Shown here: one piece after another, positions 1-8,892 of the stretch
Layout of the letters: each line of letters opens with the position of its first letter
How positions within the stretch are numbered: the first letter of the stretch is position 1
From: Actinosynnema pretiosum
Lineage (GTDB): Bacteria; Actinomycetota; Actinomycetes; Mycobacteriales; Pseudonocardiaceae
DNA length: 64,000 nt
Assembly (NCBI RefSeq): GCF_024171695.1
Contig: NZ_JAMTCF010000001.1
Location: 549,061-613,060 of the forward strand
Direction: 5' to 3'
Made by a program: the position numbers and the translations under genes
Notes under the pieces: generated by a model
Told to the model about the DNA's origin: nothing
Database searches by the model: none
The model's input: only the letters and a program-made list of their open reading frames with translations

Positions 1-4
1 AGGA

Positions 5-472
5 TCATGGCGACAGTCTGCCCACCGGGCTGATCCGGTCGTTGCGCAGGTGCTGGTAGACGACCGAGGTGCGCACGTCGGCGACTTCGGCCCGTTCGGT
101 GAGCTTGTCCACCACGAACTGGTAGAGGTGGTCGTTGTCGGGCACGGCGACGTGCAGCAGGAAGTCCTCCGAGCCCGACGTGACGAACACGCCCAGGGTG
201 TCCGGCTGGGCGATGGCCCAGGCGCGGAACTCCTCGATGACGCGGCGCGCGGGCGGCCGGACGCGGACCGCGATCAGCGCCTGCACGGGTCGCCCGATCG
301 CCGGGAGGTCGACGTCCAGGATCGCGCCCTTGATCACGCCGCGCTCGCGGAGGGCGCGGGTGCGGTCGAGCGCGGTGGTGGGGGCGACGCCGACGGCGGC
401 GGCCACGTCCCGGTTGCTGCGCCGTGCGTCGACCTGCAATTCGCGCAGGATGTTCGTATCAAGTTCGTCCAC
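5..472 (-). CDS. Lrp/AsnC-family transcriptional regulator
   Basis: This 155-residue protein has the Lrp/AsnC layout. An N-terminal winged helix-turn-helix (LDTNILRELQVDARRSNRDVA, about residues 4-24, then the recognition segment) is followed by a C-terminal RAM/ACT-like ligand-binding domain (about residues 65-145, ending in VYQHLRND). Members bind DNA as octamers or dimers and sense amino acids or related metabolites. I chose the GTG at 472 because GGAGG lies five bases upstream; a GTG at 484 is in frame but has no ribosome binding site. The gene is divergent from the DUF2000 gene, with about 110 bp between them, so autoregulation and control of that neighbour are likely by inference. The ligand is unknown. 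The whole gene lies inside the window. Confidence 0.9.
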   Translation of the reverse strand: MDELDTNILRELQVDARRSNRDVAAAVGVAPTTALDRTRALRERGVIKGAILDVDLPAIGRPVQALIAVRVRPPARRVIEEFRAWAIAQPDTLGVFVTSGSEDFLLHVAVPDNDHLYQFVVDKLTERAEVADVRTSVVYQHLRNDRISPVGRLSP

Positions 473-532
473 GGCGGCCTCCACGGGCGTTCTGCCGAAT
501 TATCAACGGATGACTGGGCTTGCTTCCGAGCA

Positions 533-553
533 TGTGCATACCATCGTGGCACA
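533..553. promoter_or_regulatory. Candidate Lrp operator between the divergent Lrp and DUF2000 genes
   Basis: The inverted repeat TGTGC-N11-GCACA sits in the intergenic region, about 30 bp upstream of the DUF2000 start codon. Its size and position fit an Lrp-type site, but assignment rests only on symmetry and location. Confidence 0.35.
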
Positions 554-583
554 AGTTCGCACGTTGCACGGAGGAAGTCAGCC

Positions 584-1060
584 ATGAGCACCGAGTCCCC
601 GCAGTCCCCGGTCGGGTTCGCCCCCGACGAGATCGACACCTCGGCCTCCACCCGGTCGGCGCGCCTGAAGTGGGTCGTCGTGGTGGACGAGGCGCTGCCC
701 GCCGGGCGGGCGGTCAACGCGGCGGTGTGCGTGGCGGCGGCGACCGGCGAGGCCGTTCCCGGACTGCTGGGGCCGGACGCGGTGGACGGGTCCGGGTCGG
801 CGCACCCCGGCCTGCCGTGGGCGGGCTGCACGGTGCTGGCCGCGTCCGGCGAGCAGCTGGCCGAGCTGCGGGCCAAGGCGGCGGGCTCGTTGGGCGTGCA
901 CGTGGTGGACATGCCCGTGGCCGCGCAGGAGACCAGGGTGTACGACGAGTACCTGGAGAAGGTGGCGGCGAGCGAGGCCGTGCCCTACCTCGCGGTGAGC
1001 CTGATCGGGCCGCGCAACCGGGTCGACAAGCTGGTGAAGCGGCTGTCCCTGCTGCCGTGA
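584..1060 (+). CDS. DUF2000 family protein
   Basis: This 158-residue protein shows the DUF2000 pattern: a central LKWVVVVDEALPAGRAVNAA segment at about residues 23-42, the GLPWAGCTVL stretch, and a C-terminal YLAVSLIGPRNRVDKLVKRL block. DUF2000 proteins have a fold related to peptidyl-tRNA hydrolase II, but their biochemical role is not established. The start ATG is preceded by GGAGGAAG at good spacing. The gene is divergent from an Lrp-type regulator, a pairing I believe recurs in actinobacteria, so it is probably part of that regulator's response. I infer no specific reaction. Confidence 0.8.
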   Translation: MSTESPQSPVGFAPDEIDTSASTRSARLKWVVVVDEALPAGRAVNAAVCVAAATGEAVPGLLGPDAVDGSGSAHPGLPWAGCTVLAASGEQLAELRAKAAGSLGVHVVDMPVAAQETRVYDEYLEKVAASEAVPYLAVSLIGPRNRVDKLVKRLSLLP

Positions 1061-1169
1061 CCCCACCGCCCCCTGCGACCGCTCGGCGGGCGCTCCGGAC
1101 CCCGGCTTGTCGGGGGTTGGGCCTAGCATCGCTGGTTCAACGGGAGTCGGGCGGGGCGGAGGGGTCGTG

Positions 1170-4100
1170 GTGGGGCGGGACACGTCGGTCGCCGGGGTGG
1201 TGCAGGCCCGCTGGGGCGTGCGCCCGGAACCCGCGATCGCCCGCTACGCCGAACCGGGCTGGCAGCTGTCGCCGCTGCCGGTCGAGAAGTCCTGCCCGAC
1301 CTGCGGCGGGGAGCTGCACGGGCTGTACCGGGCGCACCCGAGCGGCGGGAAGCAGCAGCTGCAGGCGGCCGTGGCGTGTCCGGGGTGCCCGGCGACGTTC
1401 ACGCTGCGCGAGCTGAAGCTGGCGCAGCGGGCGGTGGTCGGGGAGCTGAAGCCGGAGGCCGTGGCGCGGCGGATGGCGGAGGACGCGCAGCTGGCGTCGC
1501 TGGCGCTGGAGGTGGACGAGCGGCCGGTGGAGCCGGTCGAGCCGGAGCGGCCGAGGTTCGTGCGCGCGGCGGACGCGCCGGAGCTGCCGGGCCCGTGGGA
1601 CGTGGAGCCCGCGAACCCGTGGGCGGACGAGCCGCCGGAGCGGGAGCCGGAACCGCGCGGGTTCGCGCCCCGGCGGACGGTCGAGCCGCCGCCGGAACCC
1701 GAGTACCCGCTGGACCTCGGCTACCCGGTCGAGCGCCCCGCGCCGCGCGAGGAGCCCCCGCGCGCCGCGCCGACGCCCGAGCCGAAGCCGCGCTACACAC
1801 GTCCCAGCCAGCGCGCGGGAGCCGAGCAGGACACCCCGGTGGCGCGCCCGCGCACCCGGCGACCGCTGAAGTTCGAGCGCAAGAGCAGGCTCCGGCCGGA
1901 CGACTTCGCGCGGCCTGCGGGGGACGCGCCCGCAGCTGGGAGCACGCCTGCGGAGCGGGCCGACGCCAACCCCTTCGCGGAAGCGGCACCCGCAGGACGG
2001 GCATCTGTCGAGCAGGCGTTCGGCGGACAAGACCCCGCCGGGCAAGACTCCGCCGAGCAGGCGCGCGCCGAGCGAGGGCACGCCGAGCAGGCGCACGCCG
2101 GACCAACGCCTGCTGAACCAACGCCCGTCAACCCCACGCCCGTCGACCCCGTGCTTGCCGAGCAGGCGCCCACCGAACCGGGGTGGGGTGGGCGAACGCG
2201 CCCCGAAACCGCCCTGGTCGAGCCCTCGCAGCGCGAGGACGTCGAGGAGAGCGCTCCCACACCCCTCGCGTCCGACACCGCCGAGCCCTCCGCCCGGACC
2301 AGCCCAGCCGACCCCGCCCGGCATCCCGGCCCGGCCGACCCCGCCCGGCGCCCCGCCCCGGTCGTGCCCACCACCAGGCCCGAGCCCGTCGAGCCGTCCC
2401 CGCACCCCACCCCCTCCGGCCCGGTCCTCGGCCCCCAACCCGCGCCCGCCCGCCGCACCGCCACCGCCGTCGTCGCCGCGCGCATCCGCGCGATCCTGGC
2501 CACCACCCCGGTCCCCACCGCCGCCGCCGAGGAGTTCCCCGCCCTCCCCCACCACCTCCTCGCCGACGCGGGCACCGTCCCGGTGTGGTGGTGCAAGACC
2601 ACCGACCCCACCCTCAAGCCCCCGCCCGCCCCACCCGGCGCGGACCTGCGGGTGCTGCTGCCCGCGCACCCCGACTTCGCCGACCTGCGCACCCTCCTCC
2701 AGTCCGAGGGCGTCCCGTTCCGGGAGCTGCCGCACTGGTTGGAGCAGGAGACCGTCACCTCCCTGGACGCCCCGCTGCGCGCCACCGCGCACCTGTCCGA
2801 GGTCGGCGGCGTGGTGGCGGAGGCGTGCGAGCCGGTCGCCGAGGACGCCGCGCTCGCCGCGCGCCTGGCGTTCCAGGTGGTCTGGGACCTGCACGAGCCG
2901 CCCGGCCCGACCCCGCCGCCCGCCCCGACCGCCGACCTGGTGCCCGAGCACTGGCTGCCCTACCTGCCGTTCCCGGTGCTCAACCCGGCGCAGGCCCAGG
3001 CCGCGCCCGCGATCGTGGGCTCCGACGAGCACCTGCTGGTCACCGCCCCCACCGGCGCGGGCAAGACCACCATCGGGATGCTCGCCGTCCTGAAGGCGAT
3101 CCTGGACGAGGGCCGCAAGGCCGCCTGGCTGGTGCCGCAGCGCTCCCTCACCGACGAGCTGGACCGCGAGCTGCGGGCGTGGCGCGGGCAGGGCCTGCGG
3201 GTGGAGCGGCTGTCGGGCGAGCACGCGGTGGACGTGGAGCGGGTGCGCGCGGCGGACCTGTGGGTGGCCACGACGGAGAAGTTCGAGGCGGTGTGCCGGG
3301 CCGCGTCGTTGCAGGCGGCGCTGGGCGAGGTGGGCTGCCTGGTGGTGGACGAGATCCACCTGCTCGGCAGCCCCGGCCGGGGCGCGCTGCTGGAGGCGCT
3401 GCTGGCGCGGGTGCGCGGCGCGGACTCGCCGGTGCGGATCGTCGGGCTGTCCGCGACGGTCACCAACGCCGCCGAGGTCGCCGAGTGGTTGCAGGCCCGC
3501 ATGGTGGCGACCGCGTGGCGGCCGTCGAAGGTGACCTGGCAGCTGCCGACCGTGCCCGCGACGTCCGGGTTCGCGGCGGCGTCGCGGGTGCGCGAGCAGG
3601 TCGCGGTGGACCTGGTCGGGCGGCACACCGCCGACGGCGGCAGCGTGCTGGTGTTCTGCGGGTCCAAGCGGAACGTGCTGTCCACGGCGATGGCGGTCGC
3701 CGCCGAGCGCGGGGCCGAGCTGCCCGCGCCGGACGACCTGGACGCGCTGGAGGCGGCGTGCGCGGCGGTCGGGGTGCGGATGCACTACTCGGACTACGAG
3801 CACAAGCACGCGGCCGAGCGGGCGTTCCGGGCGCGCGAGTCGGACGTGCTGGTGGCGACGTCGACGGTGGCGGCCGGGGTGAACCTGCCCGCCCGCGCGG
3901 TGGTGGTGCGGGACAGCTCGATCGGCGGCGAGCCGATGGACACCTCCACGGTGCTCCAGATGTTCGGCCGGGCCGGGCGGATCGGGGCCGGGGAGACCGA
4001 GGGCTGGTCGTACCTGGTGGTGGACGAGTCGCAGCGCGCGGCGTGGCAGGCGCGGCTGGTGGCCGGGTACTCGGTGTACTCGCGCATCCGGGAGAGCCTG

Positions 4101-5387
4101 GCCGACCACGTGCTCGCCGAGGTGCTCCAGGGGCGGGTGACGACGGAGGCGGACGCGCGGGCGTGGTGGGTGCAGACGCTCGCGCACGCGCAGGGCGACG
4201 ACGACGAGTCGGTCGTGGTGGAGGCGGTGGGTTTCCTGGTGGAGCAGGGCTACCTGACCCGCTCCGGGGACGCGCTGGCCACGACCGAGCTGGGGCGGTT
4301 GACCGCGCGGATGATGGTGCCCACGAGCACCGGGCAGCGGCTGCGGTCGGCGCTGGCGCTGCTGCCGGTGCCGACCGACGCGGACGACGCCGAGGACGCG
4401 CTGGGCCTGGTGCTGTCGGTGGCGGTGCCGGAGCTGGCCGGGGTGGCGGTGCCGGAGCGGGTGCGGCCCGCGGTGGCGACGGCGGTGAAGGCGCGCGGGG
4501 TGACCTCGCGGCTCACCGGGGCGACGTCGGTGCGCGGCCTCGGCTCCTCGGCGACGACCGCGCCCGGTGACCTGGCGTGGGCGGCGCTGCTGCTGGTGGC
4601 GCGCTCGCCCTCGGCGTTCGCGGGGGCGCGGCGGGCGGTGGCGGGCATCCCGCTGTCGACGCTGCACCAGGTGCTGGAGCAGGCCCCGCGCTACCTGTCG
4701 TGGCTGGCCGCGCAGGGGGTGCACGGGACGGTGCACCCGTGGATCGCGGTGGTGGCGGCGGACCTGGACCAGCGGGTGCGCTGGCGGGCGCTGGGGCCTG
4801 GGCGCGGGGCGGGGCGGTTGCTGTGGCTGTGCGAGCGGATGGCGACCAGGCAGCGGGCGCGCGAGCTGGTGCCGGGGCTGTGGCGATCGGCGACGGCGCG
4901 CGGGGTGCGCTCCCCGGACTGGCGCGCGGGCCGTCCACCGGCCGGGTGCGAGCTGGACCGGGTGGGGTACACGGCGCTGCTGCGCGAGCGGGTGACCGGG
5001 GCGGAGCTGGTCGACGGGCCGGAGGCGGCGCGGGTGGCGTGCACGGCGGGGGCGGTGGCGATCACCTGGCGCGGCGGGGAGACCGGGCCGCCGGTGCTCA
5101 CGGGCGGGACGCGCGAGCTGGCGTACCCGGAGCCGGTTGGGAGCGGCGAGGCCGGGGGTGGGGCGGCGAGCGGCGGGACCGGGGTTGGAGCGGCGAACGG
5201 CGAGGCCGGGGCTGGGGCGGCGAGCGGTGGGGCCGGGGTTGGGGCGGCGGTCGGGGTGGCGGTGTTCACCCGGCGCGGCGACTACCGGGCGACCGGGTGG
5301 TTGGCGGCGTACGACGCGCTGGCGGCCGGGGAGGAGGCGCCCGCGCCGGAACCTACGCCCCGGCGGCGGGGGCTGGGCATGGTGTGA
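1170..5387 (+). CDS. DEAD/DEAH-box (Ski2-like) helicase with N-terminal zinc ribbon
   Basis: This protein of about 1405 residues has a superfamily 2 helicase core. Walker A is TGAGKTT (Lys about 632), the DExH box is DEIH (Asp about 727), motif III is SAT (about 760) and motif VI is FGRAGRIG (second Arg about 937). A helical, winged-helix-like C-terminal region follows, as in Ski2/Hel308-type enzymes. The N terminus carries two cysteine pairs (C42xxC45 and C70xxC73) that would form a zinc ribbon. Residues about 110-470 are a Pro/Ala/Glu-rich, repeat-bearing linker with many AEQA/PTP steps, and the C terminus has GAASGGAG repeats. The start at 1170 is chosen for GGAGG seven bases upstream; 1167 is an alternative. 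ATP-driven nucleic-acid unwinding is expected from the family, but the substrate is unknown. The gene stands alone, and a role in repair, RNA turnover or defence cannot be decided from the sequence. Confidence 0.85.
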   Translation: MGRDTSVAGVVQARWGVRPEPAIARYAEPGWQLSPLPVEKSCPTCGGELHGLYRAHPSGGKQQLQAAVACPGCPATFTLRELKLAQRAVVGELKPEAVARRMAEDAQLASLALEVDERPVEPVEPERPRFVRAADAPELPGPWDVEPANPWADEPPEREPEPRGFAPRRTVEPPPEPEYPLDLGYPVERPAPREEPPRAAPTPEPKPRYTRPSQRAGAEQDTPVARPRTRRPLKFERKSRLRPDDFARPAGDAPAAGSTPAERADANPFAEAAPAGRASVEQAFGGQDPAGQDSAEQARAERGHAEQAHAGPTPAEPTPVNPTPVDPVLAEQAPTEPGWGGRTRPETALVEPSQREDVEESAPTPLASDTAEPSARTSPADPARHPGPADPARRPAPVVPTTRPEPVEPSPHPTPSGPVLGPQPAPARRTATAVVAARIRAILATTPVPTAAAEEFPALPHHLLADAGTVPVWWCKTTDPTLKPPPAPPGADLRVLLPAHPDFADLRTLLQSEGVPFRELPHWLEQETVTSLDAPLRATAHLSEVGGVVAEACEPVAEDAALAARLAFQVVWDLHEPPGPTPPPAPTADLVPEHWLPYLPFPVLNPAQAQAAPAIVGSDEHLLVTAPTGAGKTTIGMLAVLKAILDEGRKAAWLVPQRSLTDELDRELRAWRGQGLRVERLSGEHAVDVERVRAADLWVATTEKFEAVCRAASLQAALGEVGCLVVDEIHLLGSPGRGALLEALLARVRGADSPVRIVGLSATVTNAAEVAEWLQARMVATAWRPSKVTWQLPTVPATSGFAAASRVREQVAVDLVGRHTADGGSVLVFCGSKRNVLSTAMAVAAERGAELPAPDDLDALEAACAAVGVRMHYSDYEHKHAAERAFRARESDVLVATSTVAAGVNLPARAVVVRDSSIGGEPMDTSTVLQMFGRAGRIGAGETEGWSYLVVDESQRAAWQARLVAGYSVYSRIRESLADHVLAEVLQGRVTTEADARAWWVQTLAHAQGDDDESVVVEAVGFLVEQGYLTRSGDALATTELGRLTARMMVPTSTGQRLRSALALLPVPTDADDAEDALGLVLSVAVPELAGVAVPERVRPAVATAVKARGVTSRLTGATSVRGLGSSATTAPGDLAWAALLLVARSPSAFAGARRAVAGIPLSTLHQVLEQAPRYLSWLAAQGVHGTVHPWIAVVAADLDQRVRWRALGPGRGAGRLLWLCERMATRQRARELVPGLWRSATARGVRSPDWRAGRPPAGCELDRVGYTALLRERVTGAELVDGPEAARVACTAGAVAITWRGGETGPPVLTGGTRELAYPEPVGSGEAGGGAASGGTGVGAANGEAGAGAASGGAGVGAAVGVAVFTRRGDYRATGWLAAYDALAAGEEAPAPEPTPRRRGLGMV

Positions 5388-6221
5388 CGGCGGGGGTGAG
5401 CGGCGCGCGGTCGCGCGGGTGACCGGTGGGGGCGCGGACCTCGGGCAGTGGCGCGTGGTCGGCAGGAAACACCGGGCGGCCTCAGGCAGCGGCACGCGGG
5501 CGGCCGGAAACGCCAGGTGGCTTCGGGCAGGGGCGCGCGTTCGGGCGGGGACGCCGGGGGCCTCGGGCAGCGGCGCAGCCAGCCAGGAACGCCGGGTGGT
5601 GTGCGCGCGGGTGCCCCAGCAGTGGTGCGCGCGGGTGCCCTGGTGGCGGTGCGCGGGCCTGTCGGCAGCGGTGCCGGGCGTTCCCGCAGCGGCGGGTGCG
5701 GGTTCTCCGGCGGTGGCGCGGGTGTTCCGGCGGCGGTGCGCGGGGTCTGGCCGCGTGGGCGCGTGATCTGGCGGCGTGGGCGCGCGGGTGTTCCGGCGAC
5801 GGTGCCGGGGGTGCGTGCCGCGCTGGTGCGACGGGGCTCCTCGGTGGGCGGCCCGTCCGGGCTCCGGCGGCTCGGTGGTTCCCGGCCGCTCGCCCTGCGC
5901 TGCTCGCCTTGCGCACTGGTCCTGCGCACCGGGCCTGCGCCGCGCTGCGGCGATCACCGTCCCGCGCTGCCCGGTTCCTGTGCTGCTCGGTCCTGCGCCA
6001 CTCGTCCTGCGCCGCTCGGGCGCCCACCCGTCGAGCGCTGCCCGCCGTCGGAAGTCGTCGCGGGTCGTCGGTCTCGGCGTGGCGCGGTTCGGCGCGGCGA
6101 GGGCCGCCGCCCTCCCGGTTCGCGGGGGCGGCGGTGCGGGGTCCACCCGCTGAGCGGAACGGACCGCTCGGCTCCGGGGTGTCCCGAGGTGTCCGGGTCC
6201 GGGCCGGTCGTCGGGCCCGGA
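5388..6221. repeat. Non-coding convergent intergenic region filled with degenerate short repeats
   Basis: This stretch of about 830 bp lies between the helicase and the convergent MarR gene. I see no credible gene in it. Much of it is degenerate repetition: GGGTGCCC/GGCGGTG steps in 5590-5820, and a C-rich series around TCCTGCGC, spaced roughly 14-16 bp, in 5880-6030. Open frames through it are composition artefacts. Confidence 0.6.
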
Positions 6222-6686
6222 TCAGCCGTTGCGGTGGTGGGACAGCACCTGGCCGAGCAACCGCACCAACTCCTCCCGCTCCTCGGGCGCCAGCGGCGCG
6301 AGTAACTCGTCCTGCACCTTGGCGAGCCGCCGCTCCTGCCTGCGCAGCTGCCTGCGGCCCGCCGTGGTGAGGGTGATGGTGTTGCGGCGCCGGTCGGTCG
6401 GGTCGGGGTCGCGGTGCACGAGACCGCGCTCGGCCAGCTCGTTGATGGCCGCCACCACGTCGCTGAGGTGGATGCCGCTGGTCCGCCCGAGGGTGGCCTG
6501 GCTGACCGGCCCGGTCTGCTCCAGGGTCGCCAGCACCCGGTAGTGGTGCCCGCGCGCGTCCACGGCGGCGAGCCCGTCGGCCACCAGGCGGTGCGCGTGC
6601 AGCGCGGCCTGCGTGATCAGCCAGGTCGGGTGTGCGGCCCACTTGGCCGCTGGATCGTGGGGGCGCGTCATCATGTTGATCACCAT
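6222..6686 (-). CDS. MarR-family transcriptional regulator
   Basis: This 154-residue winged-helix regulator has the MarR core: helices around HHYRVLATLEQTGPVSQATL, the recognition helix region IHLSDVVAAINELAERGLV, and the diagnostic wing DPTDRRRNTITLTTAGR. Its C terminus is the usual dimerisation helix. It lies 53 bp downstream of, and on the same strand as, a sugar-efflux-type MFS gene, so it probably controls that transporter as part of one transcript or a coupled pair. The start ATG at 6686 has AAGGAG about 14 bases upstream; an in-frame ATG at 6674 is possible. MarR proteins are normally relieved by small phenolic or xenobiotic ligands; the ligand here is not evident. Confidence 0.88.
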   Translation of the reverse strand: MVINMMTRPHDPAAKWAAHPTWLITQAALHAHRLVADGLAAVDARGHHYRVLATLEQTGPVSQATLGRTSGIHLSDVVAAINELAERGLVHRDPDPTDRRRNTITLTTAGRRQLRRQERRLAKVQDELLAPLAPEEREELVRLLGQVLSHHRNG

Positions 6687-6739
6687 AGCGACGCGCCGCA
6701 CTCCTTCCCGGTATTCGGAAACCCCTAGCGCACCGGGGA

Positions 6740-7975
6740 CTACGGCATTGCGCCGACGTCGGTGCGGGGTCGCCCGGCGCGGCGCGGGCGGGCGAGCAGG
6801 AGCAGCGCCAACCCGGTCACGGCCATGACCGCGCCGATCGCGAACGCGGTCCGGTAGCCGTTCGCCTGGGCCAGCGCGAGCAGCGGCCCGGACAGCATCG
6901 AGCCCGCCTTGCCGGTGTTGGTGAACAGGGTCGTGGCGCGGCCGGGGAAGTCCGGGTCCAGGTCCTGGAAGTAGGAGATGCCGATGCCCTGCAGCGCCGA
7001 GATGGCCAGCGCGTGCAGCAGCTGGGCGGCGATCACGTGCCACACCTCGCCGCTGACCAGCATGACCGCGTGGTACGACAGCGCGAGCACCGCGCCCGCC
7101 AGCACCAGCAACCGGTTGTCGATCTTGGCGGCGACGAAGCCGAGCCACAGCATCATCGGGATCTCCAGCGCCGCGCACACGCCCATCGCGACGCCGGCGT
7201 TGCCCGCCGTGCCGCCGAGGTCGTCCACGACGAACAGCGGCAGCACCGCGACGCTCAGCGCCGTCGTGCCCTGGAGCAGCACGAACGCCACGGCGGTCAG
7301 CGACAGCTCGCCGCGCGCCCGCGACGGGACCGCGACCGAGTCGGGCATCAGCACGACCGGTTCGGGCTTGGGCAGCGCGGGCAGCCGGTACCAGGCGGCC
7401 AGGGCCGCGAGCGCGTACATGACGGCCGCGCCCGCGAACACCCAGGTGAAGCTGGAGCGCTCCACGAAGATGGCGGCCAGCGGCGGGGCGATCGCCCAGG
7501 ACAGCGACAGCAGGGTGCGCAGGGCGCTGGTCGCGAGCGGCCCGCGCGAGGAGCCGCTGGCGGACAGCGACTGGCGGGCGTAGGCGAAGCTCTGCGGGAC
7601 CATGATGCTGCTCAGCGCGGCCAGGGTGACCGAGACCAGCAGGAGCAGCAGGTACTCGCGGGAGAGCGCGAACACGACGTACGCGGCGGTGCCGCTGAGC
7701 GAGCCGACGATCAGGAGCTGCTTGCGCACCGCGCGGCGGTCGGAGAACCGGCCGACGGCGGTGCTGACGGCGAGCGCGGCGAGCGCGCTGACGAGCATGA
7801 ACGACCCGACCTGGAACGGGTTCGCGCCGAGCTCCTTGATCAGGAACAGGGAGAGCAGGGGCCCGACCAGCGCGTAACCGGCGCCGCCGAGGACCACCAC
7901 GGTCGCCAGGGGGAGGAGCTGCTGCTTCAGGGAGGTGGGAGGTGTTCGGGGGGTCGTGATTACCACGGTGACCAT
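6740..7975 (-). CDS. MFS transporter, sugar efflux (SET) type
   Basis: This 411-residue integral membrane protein has about twelve hydrophobic segments. It has the MFS signature between helices 2 and 3 (GRFSDRRAVRKQLL, about residues 75-88) and the second-half motif QGIGISYFQDLDPDFPGRA, which strongly resembles the SetA/SetB sugar-efflux subfamily. Proteins of that group export sugars or glycoside analogues across the plasma membrane by proton antiport. The gene is followed on the same strand by a MarR regulator and is divergent from a short-chain dehydrogenase with 76 bp between start codons. The subfamily assignment comes from motif recognition; the real substrate could equally be an antibiotic or metabolite. 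Confidence 0.82.
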   Translation of the reverse strand: MVTVVITTPRTPPTSLKQQLLPLATVVVLGGAGYALVGPLLSLFLIKELGANPFQVGSFMLVSALAALAVSTAVGRFSDRRAVRKQLLIVGSLSGTAAYVVFALSREYLLLLLVSVTLAALSSIMVPQSFAYARQSLSASGSSRGPLATSALRTLLSLSWAIAPPLAAIFVERSSFTWVFAGAAVMYALAALAAWYRLPALPKPEPVVLMPDSVAVPSRARGELSLTAVAFVLLQGTTALSVAVLPLFVVDDLGGTAGNAGVAMGVCAALEIPMMLWLGFVAAKIDNRLLVLAGAVLALSYHAVMLVSGEVWHVIAAQLLHALAISALQGIGISYFQDLDPDFPGRATTLFTNTGKAGSMLSGPLLALAQANGYRTAFAIGAVMAVTGLALLLLARPRRAGRPRTDVGAMP

Positions 7976-8051
7976 GGTCTTCCCCGGCCCCCGTCCGGCG
8001 AAATGTGTTTTTCACCCCCGTGCCCCCGATCGGGCGCGGGATGATGCGGGG

Positions 8052-8840
8052 ATGCGCTCTGCGGTGGTGACCGGTGCGGCGGGCGGGCTGGGCGAGCGGA
8101 TCGCCGCGCGCCTCGCCGGGCGCGGGTACGCGGTGGTGGTGGCGGACGTGGACGAGGTGGGCGCGCGGGCGGTCGCGAGGGCGGTCGGGCGGGGTGCGCG
8201 GGCCGTTGAGCTGGACGTCGGCGATCCGGGGGCGTGCGAGCGGGTCGCGGCGGGCGCGCCGGACCTGGCGGTCTGGGTGAACGGCGCGGGGCTGCTGAGC
8301 GCGGGGCCGGCGTGGGAGGAGCCGTGGGCGCGGCGGCGGGCGCTGCTGTCGGTCAACGCCGAGGGAGTGGTGAACGGCACGTTGGCCGCGCTGGGGGTGA
8401 TGGGCGACGACGGGCACGTGGTGAACGTGGTGTCGCTGGCCGGTCTGGTCGCGGCGCCCGGCGAGGCGCTGTACTCGGCGAGCAAGCACGCGGCGCTGGC
8501 GTTCAGCGTGGGCGTGCAGCACGACCTGCGGCTGGCCGGTCGGGGCGCGCGGGTGAGCGCGCTGTGCCCGGACGGGATGTGGACGCCGATGCTGTTCGAC
8601 CGGGCGTCGGACCCGCGCGCGGCGGCGTCCTGGTTCGGGACGCTGCTGCACCCGGACGAGGTGGCGGACGCGGCGGTGGGGCTGCTGGACCGGCCGAGGC
8701 CGGTGCTGGCGGTGCCGAGGTGGCGGGGGCCGCTGGTGCGGCTGCTCGCGGCGTTCCCAGGGCTGGGGATGCGCGCGTCGGGGCCGATCATGGCGGTGGC
8801 GCGGCGCAAGCAGCGCAGGTTCGCGAAGCGGGTGCTGTAG
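8052..8840 (+). CDS. Short-chain dehydrogenase/reductase (SDR)
   Basis: This 262-residue Rossmann-fold oxidoreductase has the SDR hallmarks in order. They are the cofactor motif TGAAGGLG (about residues 7-14), an acidic VADVDE after beta-2 that would favour NAD, NGAG replacing the classical NNAG, a catalytic Ser (NVVSLAG) and YSASK (YxxxK). The C-terminal substrate region is hydrophobic and basic (RRKQRRFAKR tail). The start is the second of two closely spaced ATGs; the first, at 8044, is out of frame. The gene is divergent from the SET-type transporter and converges on the P450. The substrate is unknown, and SDR specificity cannot be read from sequence. Confidence 0.87.
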   Translation: MRSAVVTGAAGGLGERIAARLAGRGYAVVVADVDEVGARAVARAVGRGARAVELDVGDPGACERVAAGAPDLAVWVNGAGLLSAGPAWEEPWARRRALLSVNAEGVVNGTLAALGVMGDDGHVVNVVSLAGLVAAPGEALYSASKHAALAFSVGVQHDLRLAGRGARVSALCPDGMWTPMLFDRASDPRAAASWFGTLLHPDEVADAAVGLLDRPRPVLAVPRWRGPLVRLLAAFPGLGMRASGPIMAVARRKQRRFAKRVL

Positions 8841-8866
8841 CGGCGGGGCGGTGGCGCGCCCCGCCG
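8841..8866 (+). terminator. Hairpin terminator after the SDR gene
   Basis: A perfect 10-bp stem, CGGCGGGGCG (8841-8850) paired with CGCCCCGCCG (8857-8866), has a six-base loop and begins immediately after the SDR stop codon. There is no T-tract, as is common in actinobacterial terminators. Confidence 0.6.
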
Positions 8867-8892
8867 CCGGGCGGTCGGCTCCCGGTGATCAC

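Noticed and set aside
1137..6146. A 1669-residue open frame on the minus strand
   Set aside because: It is antisense to the helicase gene and encodes Arg/Pro/His-rich low-complexity sequence with no domain; long antisense frames are expected at this GC content.
6222..8651. An 809-residue minus-strand frame ending in the MarR protein
   Set aside because: The part upstream of 6686 overlaps the MFS and SDR genes in another frame and is Arg/Pro-rich noise; only the MarR portion is supported.
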